Position numbers and translations under genes: made by a program
The notes under the pieces: model-generated
Database searches by the model: none
What the model saw: only the letters and a program-made list of their open reading frames with translations
What the model was told of the DNA's origin: nothing
Source: Pseudaminobacter soli (ex Li et al. 2025)
Lineage (GTDB): Bacteria > Pseudomonadota > Alphaproteobacteria > Rhizobiales > Rhizobiaceae
Length of the DNA stretch: 64,000 nt
Direction of reading: 5' to 3'
Assembly (NCBI RefSeq): GCF_029892515.1
Contig: NZ_JARXVF010000003.1
Location: forward strand, 124,001 to 188,000
Part shown: piece after piece, positions 17,495-25,528 of the stretch
How positions within the stretch are numbered: the stretch's first letter is position 1
How the letters are laid out: the number at the start of each line of letters is the position of its first letter

Positions 17495-18616
17495 ATGCAT
17501 CGCGTCATCATCAGCGGCATCGGCGTCGAAATTCCCGAGGCCTCGATCACCAATGAAGAGCTGGTCGCAAGCTTCAATGCCTGGGTGGATGCCGAAAACC
17601 CAAAACGCGCCGGGCAGGGGCTGGAGCCGCTGTCGAAGTCGGACGCCGACTTTATCGTACAGGCCTCTGGCGTAAGGAAGCGCCACGTCATTGAACGCGA
17701 AGGCATTCTGGACCACACGCGCATGGCGCCGCGCATTGCCGCCCGCGCCGACGACGACCTGTCGCTGGAAGCGGAGTTCGGCATTGCCTCGGCACGCAAG
17801 GCGCTGGCGCATGCCGGCGTGGAGCCGGCGGACGTAGATCTCGTGATCTGCTCGGCTTCGCATCACCAGCGGCCCTATCCGGCGATCGCCATCGAGATGC
17901 AGCAGTCCATGGGCACCCGTGGAGCGGGCTTCGACATGGGCCTTGGCTGCTCCTCGGCCGCCGCGGGCCTGCATGTGGCCGCCGGCCTTGTGCGCGCGGG
18001 CGTGCAGAAGCGTGTGCTGGTGACGACGCCGGAGATCATCACCGGCCATCTCAATTTCCGCGACCGCCAGACCCATTTCATCTTCGGCGACGCCTCGGCC
18101 TCGATGGTGGTTGAGGCGATCGAGGAGGACGAGGTGCGGCCCGGCTGCTTCGAGGTGCTCGATACGCGGCTGTGGACGCAGCTTTCGAACAACATCCGCA
18201 CCAATCTCGGCTATCTCACCCGCACAGCCCAGGAAGATCCCTACATGATCGAGCTGGAAGGCAACATGATCAAGCAGGTGGGCAATCGGGTGTTCAAGGA
18301 CGTCACCGTCGCCGGCCACCGCTTCATCGTCGATTTCCTGGCCGAGCATGGCCAGACGCCGGACGACATCCGCCGCTTCTGGTTGCACCAGGCCAATGCG
18401 CGCATGAACGCCATGATCCTAAAACTCTCCTTCGGGCACGAGGTGGGACACGACCGCGCGCCAATGGTGCTGGAGCGGCTGGGCAACACTGCCGGCGCGG
18501 GCGCGGTGATCGCGCTCGAGGAAAACCACGCCGACATGAAGGCGGGCGATTACGGTCTGCTGTGTGCCTTCGGCGCGGGCTATTCCATCGGTGGCGCGCT
18601 GCTGAGGATGATGTAG
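17495..18616 (+). CDS. Beta-ketoacyl-ACP synthase III-like protein (thiolase-fold condensing enzyme)
   Basis: A 373-aa KAS III-type enzyme with the full triad: Cys152 in GLGCSSAAAG, His298 in WLHQANARMN and Asn331 in LGNTAGAG. Such enzymes condense an acyl-CoA with malonyl-ACP or transfer acyl groups. It is about 50 residues longer than housekeeping FabH (near 320), with an insertion around residues 28-55 (NAWVDAENPKRAGQGLEPLSKSDADF). It is not in a plsX-fabH locus. A role outside primary fatty acid synthesis is therefore likely. The ATG at 17495 gives the conserved start; no strong ribosome site is seen. Confidence 0.85.
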   Translation: MHRVIISGIGVEIPEASITNEELVASFNAWVDAENPKRAGQGLEPLSKSDADFIVQASGVRKRHVIEREGILDHTRMAPRIAARADDDLSLEAEFGIASARKALAHAGVEPADVDLVICSASHHQRPYPAIAIEMQQSMGTRGAGFDMGLGCSSAAAGLHVAAGLVRAGVQKRVLVTTPEIITGHLNFRDRQTHFIFGDASASMVVEAIEEDEVRPGCFEVLDTRLWTQLSNNIRTNLGYLTRTAQEDPYMIELEGNMIKQVGNRVFKDVTVAGHRFIVDFLAEHGQTPDDIRRFWLHQANARMNAMILKLSFGHEVGHDRAPMVLERLGNTAGAGAVIALEENHADMKAGDYGLLCAFGAGYSIGGALLRMM

Positions 18617-18727
18617 GGGCGGGCGAACCGTCGCCACCGATCAGTCCCGCTCATCCACCGATCAGGCTTTTTGGCTGGACGTGAAGGCGGCGGATCGGCA
18701 TCTTCGCGCCGAAACATGAGGAATCCC

Positions 18728-19342
18728 ATGCTCGACCTGCAAAGCCCCGCCGACAACATCGAAATCCTGCCCGCTAGGAAGCTGACCGCCAGCGTTGCGG
18801 GTGTCTACATCGCTGAGAACGACGATTTCGAGACGCGGGCGACCGATGCGCTGGAGCTGGATTTCCGGGGCATCCTCGATGACTACCATGCCGGCCACAC
18901 GCGTCGCTCGGGCGGGCGGGAGCCGTGGTATTCGCGTGGCACCGAAATGCGCAACGAGCGGCAGCTGTCCATCCTCGCGTCGGACGAGCTGGCTAGTGCG
19001 GCGCTGGCGATGGGCCTTGCCGAAATCAAGCCGGAATGGATCGGCGCCAATCTCGTCCTCGAGGGCCTGCCGCAGCTTTCCATGCTGCCGTCCGCCACGC
19101 TGCTGTTCTTCAAGGGCGGGGTGACGGTGAAGGTCGATGGCCAGAACGCGCCGTGCCGCATCGCCGGCCGTCGCATCGCCGAGCGCGCCGGCATGGCCGA
19201 TATCGAAGCGGGCGCGCTTCTGTTTCCGAAGGTGGCCAAACGCCTGCGCGGGCTCGTCGCCTGGGTGGAGAAGCCGGGGCGGATCGAGGCGGGCGAAGAG
19301 GTTTCCGTGCGCATCCCCGAGCAGTGGATCTACCGGGCGTAA
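18728..19342 (+). CDS. MOSC domain-containing protein
   Basis: A 204-aa cytoplasmic protein resembling the MOSC (molybdenum cofactor sulfurase C-terminal) family. The conserved cysteine lies in GQNAPCRIAGRRIAE (near residue 140), as expected for a sulfur- or molybdenum-cofactor-binding MOSC domain, followed by the characteristic ERAGMADIEAGALLFPKVAKRLRGLVAWVEKPG stretch. ATG 18728 follows GAGGA at 18718-18722; another ATG at 18716 would add four residues. It is 111 bp after the KAS III-like gene on the same strand. Substrate and partner are unknown. Confidence 0.75.
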   Translation: MLDLQSPADNIEILPARKLTASVAGVYIAENDDFETRATDALELDFRGILDDYHAGHTRRSGGREPWYSRGTEMRNERQLSILASDELASAALAMGLAEIKPEWIGANLVLEGLPQLSMLPSATLLFFKGGVTVKVDGQNAPCRIAGRRIAERAGMADIEAGALLFPKVAKRLRGLVAWVEKPGRIEAGEEVSVRIPEQWIYRA

Positions 19343-19381
19343 CCCGGCACTATCCACTGCCGCGGGCAGTTCAATCCTTCA

Positions 19382-20215
19382 CTAGCGGTTGCCCTTGGGA
19401 CCCTGCGCCATCAAGGCGATGTTGTCCCATTTCTCCCAAACGGCGATGCGGTTGGCATATTCCTGCTTGATCATCGGCAGGCCGACATCGCCGAAGAACA
19501 CGCGCAGCGGCGGCTCAGCTGCATCGACCAACGCCAGCATGGCCGGACCGGTCGCCTCGGGGTCGCCGGAAACGGTGGTTTCGCGGCGGTGGCTCATCCT
19601 GCCGCGCGCCTCGTTATAAGCGGGTATAGGCGCGGCGAATTTCGCCGAAGGTCCGCCCCAGTCGGTGGAAAAGCCGGCCGGCTCGACCAGCGTGACATGT
19701 ATGCCGAACTCGGCGACTTCCTGGCTCAGCGCCTGGCTAAAGCCTTCCAGCGCCCATTTCGAGGCGTGGTAGAGGCCGAGCGAGGGGAAGGCGTTCACCC
19801 CGCCGATGGACGAGATCTGGATGATGTGGCCCGAACGCTGTGCGCGCATGAAGGGCAGCGCCGCTTTCGTGACCCACAGGGCGCCAAACACATTGGTTTC
19901 GATCTGTTCGCGTGCCTCTTCTTCGCTCACTTCCTCAATGGTGCCGAACTGGCCGTAGCCGGCATTGTTGATGACCACGTCCAGCCGGCCGAAACGCTTG
20001 TGCGCTTCGGCGACTGCGGCATCGACGGCTTTCTTGTCGTCGACGTCCAGCTTCATCGCGGCGACGTTCTTGCCGTACTTCTCCGTCAGTTCCGCCAGTG
20101 TGTCAGGGTTGCGCGCGGTCGCCGCCACGAGGTCGCCGCGGGCGAGCGCCGCTTCCGCCCAGACACGTCCAAAACCCTTCGATGTTCCGGTGATAAACCA
20201 AGCCTTCTGCGCCAT
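19382..20215 (-). CDS. Short-chain dehydrogenase/reductase (classical SDR)
   Basis: A 277-aa NAD(P)-dependent oxidoreductase. The cofactor motif TGTSKGFG is at residues 9-16, the NNAG motif at 83-86, and the catalytic residues are Ser135/136, Tyr149 and Lys153 (YHASK). It resembles the SDR subgroup that carries a longer C-terminal tail, for which substrates are mostly unassigned. The start at 20215 (MAQKAWFITG) follows an AAAGGA site about 10 nt upstream; the 13 extra residues of the longer frame are not family-like. It stands alone, convergent with the MOSC gene. Confidence 0.87.
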   Translation of the reverse strand: MAQKAWFITGTSKGFGRVWAEAALARGDLVAATARNPDTLAELTEKYGKNVAAMKLDVDDKKAVDAAVAEAHKRFGRLDVVINNAGYGQFGTIEEVSEEEAREQIETNVFGALWVTKAALPFMRAQRSGHIIQISSIGGVNAFPSLGLYHASKWALEGFSQALSQEVAEFGIHVTLVEPAGFSTDWGGPSAKFAAPIPAYNEARGRMSHRRETTVSGDPEATGPAMLALVDAAEPPLRVFFGDVGLPMIKQEYANRIAVWEKWDNIALMAQGPKGNR

Positions 20216-20336
20216 GATCGCAATCCTTTGCCGTGCAACAGATGCATAAACCAAAGAAAACTCCGCTCAGTGATATGCGAGGCGGGTGCGGAGTTTTCAA
20301 ATGCGGTCCATCAATCGTGATCGCAGCCAGGAAGGA

Positions 20337-20654
20337 TCATTCGTCCTCGTCGTCGGGGTCGAGCAGGCGGGTTGCGCGCCAGCGGGTCAGCACCTGGTTG
20401 ACCTGATCGAGAACGAAGAAGCGGGCGGAGTCGCGGTCGTAACCTTCCTCCAGCAGCCTCTCATAGTCGGTGTGCTGGTGGCGCACATGGGCGACGGTTG
20501 CCAGCCACACGGCGATCGTTGGCGGCAGTGTCTTGAGGTGCGGCGCACTGGCATCGGTGCGGATGCGCTCGGTGTCGGCATAGGGCGCAATAGGCAGAAG
20601 TGCGGTCAGCGCCTTGGCGATGGCGCGTTGCCGGCCCGTCGATGGCCTCATCAT
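20337..20654 (-). CDS. DUF2293 domain-containing protein
   Basis: A 105-aa soluble protein. The central region (TLPPTIAVWLATVAHVRHQHTDYERLLEEGYDRDSARFFV) matches my memory of DUF2293, found in alphaproteobacteria and actinobacteria. The ending DPDDEDE is acidic. Function is unknown. Its start overlaps the trmO stop by 4 bp (ATGA), so it is translated with that tRNA-modification gene, which hints at an RNA-related role without proving it. Confidence 0.75.
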   Translation of the reverse strand: MMRPSTGRQRAIAKALTALLPIAPYADTERIRTDASAPHLKTLPPTIAVWLATVAHVRHQHTDYERLLEEGYDRDSARFFVLDQVNQVLTRWRATRLLDPDDEDE

Positions 20655-21166
20655 TCGGACCGCCCGAACACGGCGTCGGGATAGGCGTCGACGCTGGGGA
20701 TGTAGGGCTTGAGGTCGATGATCGGGGTGCCGTCGAGGGCGTCGATGGCGTCGAGCGTAAGAATGCCTGTCTCCATGTCGAGCTCGACCAGCCGCGCGAT
20801 GTGTAGGCCGATGGGGTTCGGCCGGGCAGGGGAACGCAAACCGAAAACGCCTTTGGCGTCAGAGGCATGGCGAGGTTTCTGGATGATCAGATTCCGCGGC
20901 GCGTGCTGGAGCCAGGTCAGAATCACCACATGGCTGGCGCGGCCGAGCCCTTCCAGCCCCGGCCTATAGGGCGCGTCGACCTCCACGGTCGCGCCGCCGC
21001 CCTGTTCGCGCGCGGCGCGCATGTTCTTGGGGCAATCGTCGCGCGTGGTCCAGGGCGAGCGTATGCGGCCGATGAACACGATATGGCCGTCGCCGGGCAT
21101 GGCTGCCGGGTCGTCAGCCAGCGGGTGCTCGCCTTCGCGTTGCTCGAACATGCTGCGTCCTGCCAT
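20651..21166 (-). CDS. trmO: tRNA (N6-threonylcarbamoyladenosine(37)-N6)-methyltransferase TrmO
   Basis: SAM-dependent enzyme of the TsaA/YaeB beta-barrel family that methylates t6A37 of tRNA-Thr. Diagnostic stretches are IGRIRSPWTTRDDCPKN near the N-terminus, VVILTWLQHAPRN and GVFGLRSPARPNPIGLHIARLVELD. It has 171 aa. Two starts are possible, 21166 and an ATG five codons later (21151); both have an AGGA at fair spacing. It is the first gene of a two-gene unit with the DUF2293 gene and is divergent from sahR. Confidence 0.9.
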   Translation of the reverse strand: MAGRSMFEQREGEHPLADDPAAMPGDGHIVFIGRIRSPWTTRDDCPKNMRAAREQGGGATVEVDAPYRPGLEGLGRASHVVILTWLQHAPRNLIIQKPRHASDAKGVFGLRSPARPNPIGLHIARLVELDMETGILTLDAIDALDGTPIIDLKPYIPSVDAYPDAVFGRSE

Positions 21167-21232
21167 CTTGCTATCCTAACGCCGTCTTCCTGCCTGAGCG
21201 CGACATTCGCCGTTGCAAATCGACAAAACATC

Positions 21233-21252
21233 ACATAAAGATATGTTTATGT
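21233..21252. promoter_or_regulatory. Perfect palindrome upstream of sahR-metF, candidate SahR operator
   Basis: ACATAAA (21233-21239) and TTTATGT (21246-21252) are exact inverted repeats around GATATG. The element lies 21 bp before the sahR start codon and stands out as AT-rich in GC-rich DNA. Position and symmetry suit an autoregulated ArsR-family repressor. That it binds the SahR protein is inference. Confidence 0.6.
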
Positions 21253-21273
21253 CTTTTTGCATGAGGTCGCAAC

Positions 21274-22278
21274 ATGCGGGTAACTCTCGACTCCCTTGTT
21301 GATACATTGAAGGCTGCCGCCGAGACCAGCCGCTTGCGCATTCTGGCGCTTTTGTCGCGTGGCGACCTCACCGTTTCCGATCTCACCGAAATCCTCAGCC
21401 AGTCGCAGCCGCGCGTCTCGCGCCACCTCAAGCTTTTGCTCGAGGCTGGGCTGATCGAGCGCTATCAGGAGGGCTCGTGGGCCTTTTTCCGCGTTGCCGA
21501 CACCGACGCCACGCGCGACTTGGTCATGGGGCTGGTATCGCGCGTGCATGACGGCGACCCGCAGATCGAGCGCGACACGGAGCGGTTGTCGTCGGTTAAG
21601 CGCAAGAGGCAGGAGCGCGCCCGCGAATTTTTCGCCGATAACGCCGCAAGCTGGGACGAGATCCGTTCGCTGCACGTGCCCGACAAGGCGGTCGAGACCG
21701 CGCTGCTCAAGCTCGTCGGCAAGCGGCCGTTCCAGTCCATGCTCGATCTCGGCACCGGCACAGGCCGGCTTCTGGAGATATTTGCACCGCTCTACCGGCG
21801 CGGCGTCGGCATCGACATGTCGCGCGAGATGCTTACGGTGGCGCGCGCCAATCTCGACAAGGCGGGCGTGTCCAACGCGCAGGTGCGGCTTGGCGACATC
21901 TATGCGCCGCCGGTCGAGCGCGATTCCTTCGACCTCATCACCATTCATCAGGTGCTGCACTATCTCGACGACCCCGCCGCCGCGATCCGTGAGGCGGCAC
22001 GGCTGCTGCGCCCTTCCGGCCGGCTGGTGATCGTCGATTTCGCTTCGCACGCGCTGGAGTTCCTGCGCGAGGAGCACGCTCATATCCGTCTCGGCTTCTC
22101 CGACCGGCAGATCGCCGACTGGTTCGCCGAAGCGGGCCTCGAACTCGAACAAACACAGGATTTCGAGCCGCGCGGCGCCTCGGAAGCCAAGCTCACCGTC
22201 AAACTCTGGCTTGGCCGGGACCGGCGTCTGCTGATTGCGGACCCTGCGGCCATCGCAGCCGCAAGGGAAACTGCCTGA
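21274..22278 (+). CDS. sahR: ArsR-family regulator fused to a SAM-methyltransferase-like domain (SahR-type)
   Basis: A 334-aa regulator. Residues 1-90 form an ArsR winged helix (SDLTEILSQSQPRVSRHLKLLLEAGLIERYQEGSWAFF); residues 115-330 form a class I methyltransferase fold with DLGTGTG at 158-164. Proteins of this build, described as SahR in Proteobacteria, sense S-adenosylhomocysteine and repress methionine-cycle genes. GAGG at 21263-21266 precedes ATG 21274. The stop shares one base with the metF start, so regulator and target are co-translated. A palindrome in the promoter suggests autoregulation. The symbol rests on architecture and linkage, not on a search. Confidence 0.8.
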   Translation: MRVTLDSLVDTLKAAAETSRLRILALLSRGDLTVSDLTEILSQSQPRVSRHLKLLLEAGLIERYQEGSWAFFRVADTDATRDLVMGLVSRVHDGDPQIERDTERLSSVKRKRQERAREFFADNAASWDEIRSLHVPDKAVETALLKLVGKRPFQSMLDLGTGTGRLLEIFAPLYRRGVGIDMSREMLTVARANLDKAGVSNAQVRLGDIYAPPVERDSFDLITIHQVLHYLDDPAAAIREAARLLRPSGRLVIVDFASHALEFLREEHAHIRLGFSDRQIADWFAEAGLELEQTQDFEPRGASEAKLTVKLWLGRDRRLLIADPAAIAAARETA

Positions 22279-23201
22279 TGAACAATTTCGGATTTTCGCG
22301 TCGACCAGATATCGGCGGCAAGATCAGCGTATCCTTCGAATTCTTTCCGCCCAAGACCGAGGAGATGGAAGTCCGGCTTTGGGATACGGTGACCCGACTG
22401 GAGCCGCTGCAGCCGGAATTCGTCTCGGTGACCTATGGCGCCGGCGGCTCGACGCGCGAGCGCACTGCCCGCACGGTCAAACGGATCCTGACCGAGACGA
22501 CGCTGACGCCGGCGGCGCACCTGACCTGCGTCGACGCCGTGTGTGGCGAGGTCGACAAGGTGATAGGCGAATTCGTCGACATGGGCGTCACGCGCTTCGT
22601 TGCGCTGCGCGGCGATCCGGTCGAAGGCGTCGGCGCGCACTACCGCCCGCATCCGGGCGGCTATGCCAATGGTGCGGAGCTGGTCGGCGCGCTGAAGAAG
22701 GCCGGCGATTTCGACATCTCGGTCTCAGCCTATCCGGAAAAGCACCCGGAAAGCCCGGACTTCGCCACCGACATCGACATGCTCAAGCGCAAGGTGGACA
22801 ATGGCGCCACGCGCGCCATCACCCAGTTCTTCTTCGACAACGATCTCTATGAGCGCTACGTCGAACGGGTGCGCCGCGCCGGCATCTATGTGCCGATCGT
22901 GCCCGGCGTGTTGCCGGTGCATAATTTCGCGCAGGTCGCACGCTTCTCGGAGCGTGCCGGCGCGCATGTGCCGGCCTGGCTGGCCGAACGTTTCGACGGG
23001 CTGGAGAACGACCCGCAGACCCATGCGCTGGTGGCCGCAGCCGTGGCTGCCGAGCAGGTGCTGGATCTCGTCGAGCGCGGCGTGGACGATTTCCACTTCT
23101 ACACCATGAACCGCGCCGACCTTTCGGTTGCTATCTGCCACATGATCGGCATCCGTGCGCATGCAGTATCCGCCGGCGGGCCGAGCTCGGCCGCCGCCTG
23201 A
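22278..23201 (+). CDS. metF: Methylenetetrahydrofolate reductase
   Basis: Flavoprotein that reduces 5,10-methylene-THF to 5-methyl-THF, the methyl donor for methionine synthase. The 307-aa TIM-barrel sequence shows SFEFFPPKTEEME near the start, FVSVTYGAGGSTRERT, HLTC, ALRGDPVEG, YPEKHPES and the TQFFFD and PGVLPV motifs. It follows sahR with a one-base TGATG overlap. A strong hairpin terminator lies 15 bp after its stop. Confidence 0.95.
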   Translation: MNNFGFSRRPDIGGKISVSFEFFPPKTEEMEVRLWDTVTRLEPLQPEFVSVTYGAGGSTRERTARTVKRILTETTLTPAAHLTCVDAVCGEVDKVIGEFVDMGVTRFVALRGDPVEGVGAHYRPHPGGYANGAELVGALKKAGDFDISVSAYPEKHPESPDFATDIDMLKRKVDNGATRAITQFFFDNDLYERYVERVRRAGIYVPIVPGVLPVHNFAQVARFSERAGAHVPAWLAERFDGLENDPQTHALVAAAVAAEQVLDLVERGVDDFHFYTMNRADLSVAICHMIGIRAHAVSAGGPSSAAA

Positions 23202-23216
23202 CGGCCTAAACGAAAC

Positions 23217-23243
23217 GGCCGGGCACTTGGCCCGGCCTTTCGA
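23217..23243. terminator. Bidirectional intrinsic terminator (metF and the 28-aa ORF)
   Basis: GGCCGGGC (23217-23224), 5-nt loop, GCCCGGCC (23230-23237), then TTTCG on the plus strand. On the minus strand the same hairpin is followed by GTTTCGTTT. It can therefore end both convergent transcripts. Confidence 0.75.
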
Positions 23244-23281
23244 ATTTTGCCAGACTGGCTGGCCCCCATCAGCTCCGCGGC

Positions 23282-23368
23282 TTAAGGAAGAACCCCCGCG
23301 ATCAGGGCGCCGATAACAGCGAACGCAGCACAAATCATCAATGCGTTGATTGGCCGTGTAAGTCCCAT
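23282..23368 (-). CDS. 28-residue hydrophobic single-TM peptide (small ORF)
   Basis: A 28-codon ORF encoding a short N-terminal MGLTRPIN-type head and a hydrophobic helix ending in GALIAGVLP, long enough for one membrane segment. A perfect AGGAGG ribosome site (minus strand, 23375-23380) lies 6 nt before the ATG. It has its own promoter-like sequence upstream and shares a terminator with metF downstream, so it looks like a real monocistronic gene of about 180 nt. Function is unknown; a membrane-stress, regulatory or leader peptide are possibilities. It could also be the coding part of a dual-function small RNA. Confidence 0.65.
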   Translation of the reverse strand: MGLTRPINALMICAAFAVIGALIAGVLP

Positions 23369-23399
23369 ATCTAGCCTCCTGTTAGAGCTAAGGGGTCGA

Positions 23400-23428
23400 A
23401 GGATAGGGGACTTTCGGCAACAGGCAAG
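23400..23428 (-). promoter_or_regulatory. Sigma-70-type promoter candidate for the 28-aa ORF
   Basis: On the minus strand CTTGCC (23423-23428) and TATCCT (23400-23405) are separated by 17 bp, a good alphaproteobacterial housekeeping spacing. The predicted transcription start near 23393 would leave a leader of about 25 nt before the ATG. Confidence 0.45.
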
Positions 23429-23515
23429 CAAAAATCATATTGCAGCGCGACACATATGGCGCAAATGCGACACCGTCATCCCGCTTAGTTTTTGAAATAA
23501 TTTCCAAAAGCCGGC

Positions 23516-24475
23516 TTAGGACTTGTGAATAAATTGTGGCGAAGTGCCGCCTTTTTTGCGCCGAAGACCGGCCAGTAGCCGCCCGTCGATCGTCAGCAGA
23601 CCGAATCCGATCAGCGCCATGCCGAGCATTTCGAGCGCGTCCACTCGTTCGCCGAGGAAGGCGATTCCCAGCAGTGTTGCGCTTGCCGGCACGATCAGCG
23701 TCACCAGCGAGGCATTGGTGGCGCCGGCCTTTGCGACCAGATTGAAGAACAGGATGTAGGCGAAGGCGGTGGACATAAGCGCCAGCGCCAGCACTGCCGC
23801 CCAAACCGGCAGGCTTGCCGAAAACAGGCCGGACGGCCCGTGCAGCAGGAGGACGACCGGGATCATGATGATGGTCGATGCAGTCAGCTGGCCGGTCGCC
23901 ACCACAGGCGGCGGCAGCGCCCGGAAGCGCCGAGCCACCATCAGTGCAAAGGCATAGGAAATCGCGGCGCCGATCAGCGCCAGTTTTGCCCAGAGCGGGC
24001 CGCCCATGGCGTCAAGCAGGCTGGGGCCGATCATCACTGCAGTGCCGGCGATGCCGAGCAGGATGCCGGCGAGCTTGCTTGGCGTCAGCTTCTCGTCGTC
24101 CGTCATCAGGTTGGCGACGATCAACGTCCAGAATGGCGTGGTGGCGTTGAGCACGGAAGCCAGGCCGGCGCCAAGCTCGGTTTGGCCGAGGAAGATCAGC
24201 GAGAAGGGGATGACGTTGTTGAGCAGCGCCAGCCCGAAGAAGGCGCCGAAATAGGGCAGGGCGAGGCGGAAAGAGGGGCCGCGGACGGCCAGATAGAGCT
24301 GCAACGCAATAGCGGCAATCGCCACCCGGAAAAGCACCAACACGAGCGGCTGGATCTCGGCGACCGCGATGCGCGCGAAGAAGAAGGAGCCGCCCCAGAT
24401 CGCGCCGAGCAGCAGCAACTGGCCCCATTCCCTGGCGCCCATGGTTTTCTGCGTTGTGCCGGCCACCGTAGTCAT
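23516..24475 (-). CDS. EamA/DMT family transporter (10-TM drug/metabolite exporter type)
   Basis: A 319-aa inner-membrane protein with two EamA repeats: the first begins at LLLGAIWGGSFFFARIAV and the second at LALIGAAISYAFALMVARR. Ten hydrophobic segments can be followed. Members export amino acids or other metabolites. ATG 24475 (MTTVAGTTQ) follows a GGAGAG site; the longer frame to 24577 is not family-like. The neighbouring minus-strand LysR gene lies 116 bp upstream, so regulation by it is possible but unproven. Confidence 0.85.
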   Translation of the reverse strand: MTTVAGTTQKTMGAREWGQLLLLGAIWGGSFFFARIAVAEIQPLVLVLFRVAIAAIALQLYLAVRGPSFRLALPYFGAFFGLALLNNVIPFSLIFLGQTELGAGLASVLNATTPFWTLIVANLMTDDEKLTPSKLAGILLGIAGTAVMIGPSLLDAMGGPLWAKLALIGAAISYAFALMVARRFRALPPPVVATGQLTASTIIMIPVVLLLHGPSGLFSASLPVWAAVLALALMSTAFAYILFFNLVAKAGATNASLVTLIVPASATLLGIAFLGERVDALEMLGMALIGFGLLTIDGRLLAGLRRKKGGTSPQFIHKS

Positions 24476-24591
24476 CGAACTCTCCAGGGTGCTTTCGTCG
24501 GAAAGCGGCGCGCTGGGCTTCAGCCGAAGGACGCCTGCGTTCCGCGCTGACGGAATTTGTAAAGCGCCGGCCTGCATTCCGCCACCCGATT

Positions 24592-25485
24592 TCAGACGTT
24601 TCGGCTGGTTTCGTCGACCAGCGCGAGGAATTCGCGCTGGGCACGGGTGAGATGCCGTTCCTTGTGGCGGATGGCGAGGAACCTGCGCTTCGGCAGGGCA
24701 AGCGGCATCTGCACCAGCCGGCCTGCGGCAACCGCAGCCTCGGTGACGAAGCGCGACATGACCGTGCCGCCCGCTCCGGCAATCACGGCCGTGCGCACGG
24801 CTTCATTCGAGGCAAGCTCCAGAGCAACGTCCAGTTCGGTGGGAGCGATGCCGAAATCCTCCAGCGCCTCCTCGAACATTGCCCGCGTGCCCGAGCCGGG
24901 CTCGCGCAGCACCCAGCGGGTTTGGGTGAGCTCTGTCGGGGCGAGCGAAGTGCGCGTGGCCCAGGGGTGGCTCGCGCCGACCACCAGAACCATCTCGTCC
25001 TCTGCGGCGGGGGTGACGGCGAGGGCAGGGTCGTCAATCTCGCCCTCGACGAAGCCGAGGTCGGAAAACCCGTCGCGCACGCTTGCCGCCACCTGCTCGG
25101 TGTTGCCGATGGCAAGCTGCATGGAAATGCCGGGATACTGCGTCTGGAAGCGGTGCATGAAGGGCGGCAGCCAGTAATTTGCCACTGTCTGGCTGGCGGC
25201 CAGATGCAGCGAGCCGCGCTTCAAGCCCGCAAGATCGGCTAGCACGGCTTCGGCCGAGGCCGCGCGTGCCAGCACGGCGCGCGCCTCGTCGAGAAACAGT
25301 CGCCCCGCTTCGGTGAGTTCGATGCGGCGGCCGACGCGGTTGAACAGTTTTGTCGCGTGCCGGGCTTCGAGCGCCGCCACCGCCGCGCTGGTGGCCGACT
25401 GGGTGAGGTTGAGGTCGCGCGCGGCGCGGGTGACATGCTCGCGCTCGGCGACGGCCACGAAGATGCGCAGTTGCTCCAAAGTCAT
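24592..25485 (-). CDS. LysR-family transcriptional regulator (CysB/YeiE-like)
   Basis: A 297-aa LysR-type regulator with an N-terminal winged helix (LEQLRIFVAVAEREHVTRAARDLNLTQSATSAAVAALE) and a periplasmic-binding-protein-like effector domain from about residue 90. It lies 43 bp downstream of a YeiH-family gene on the same strand. YeiH genes are commonly linked to a YeiE/CysB-like regulator, so this protein probably controls that transporter. A dyad with LysR-box spacing occurs upstream of the YeiH gene. Confidence 0.87.
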   Translation of the reverse strand: MTLEQLRIFVAVAEREHVTRAARDLNLTQSATSAAVAALEARHATKLFNRVGRRIELTEAGRLFLDEARAVLARAASAEAVLADLAGLKRGSLHLAASQTVANYWLPPFMHRFQTQYPGISMQLAIGNTEQVAASVRDGFSDLGFVEGEIDDPALAVTPAAEDEMVLVVGASHPWATRTSLAPTELTQTRWVLREPGSGTRAMFEEALEDFGIAPTELDVALELASNEAVRTAVIAGAGGTVMSRFVTEAAVAAGRLVQMPLALPKRRFLAIRHKERHLTRAQREFLALVDETSRNV

Positions 25486-25528
25486 GTGCGGGACCTCTCG
25501 AAATCGGCCCTGCGCAGAGCGGCGCTGG

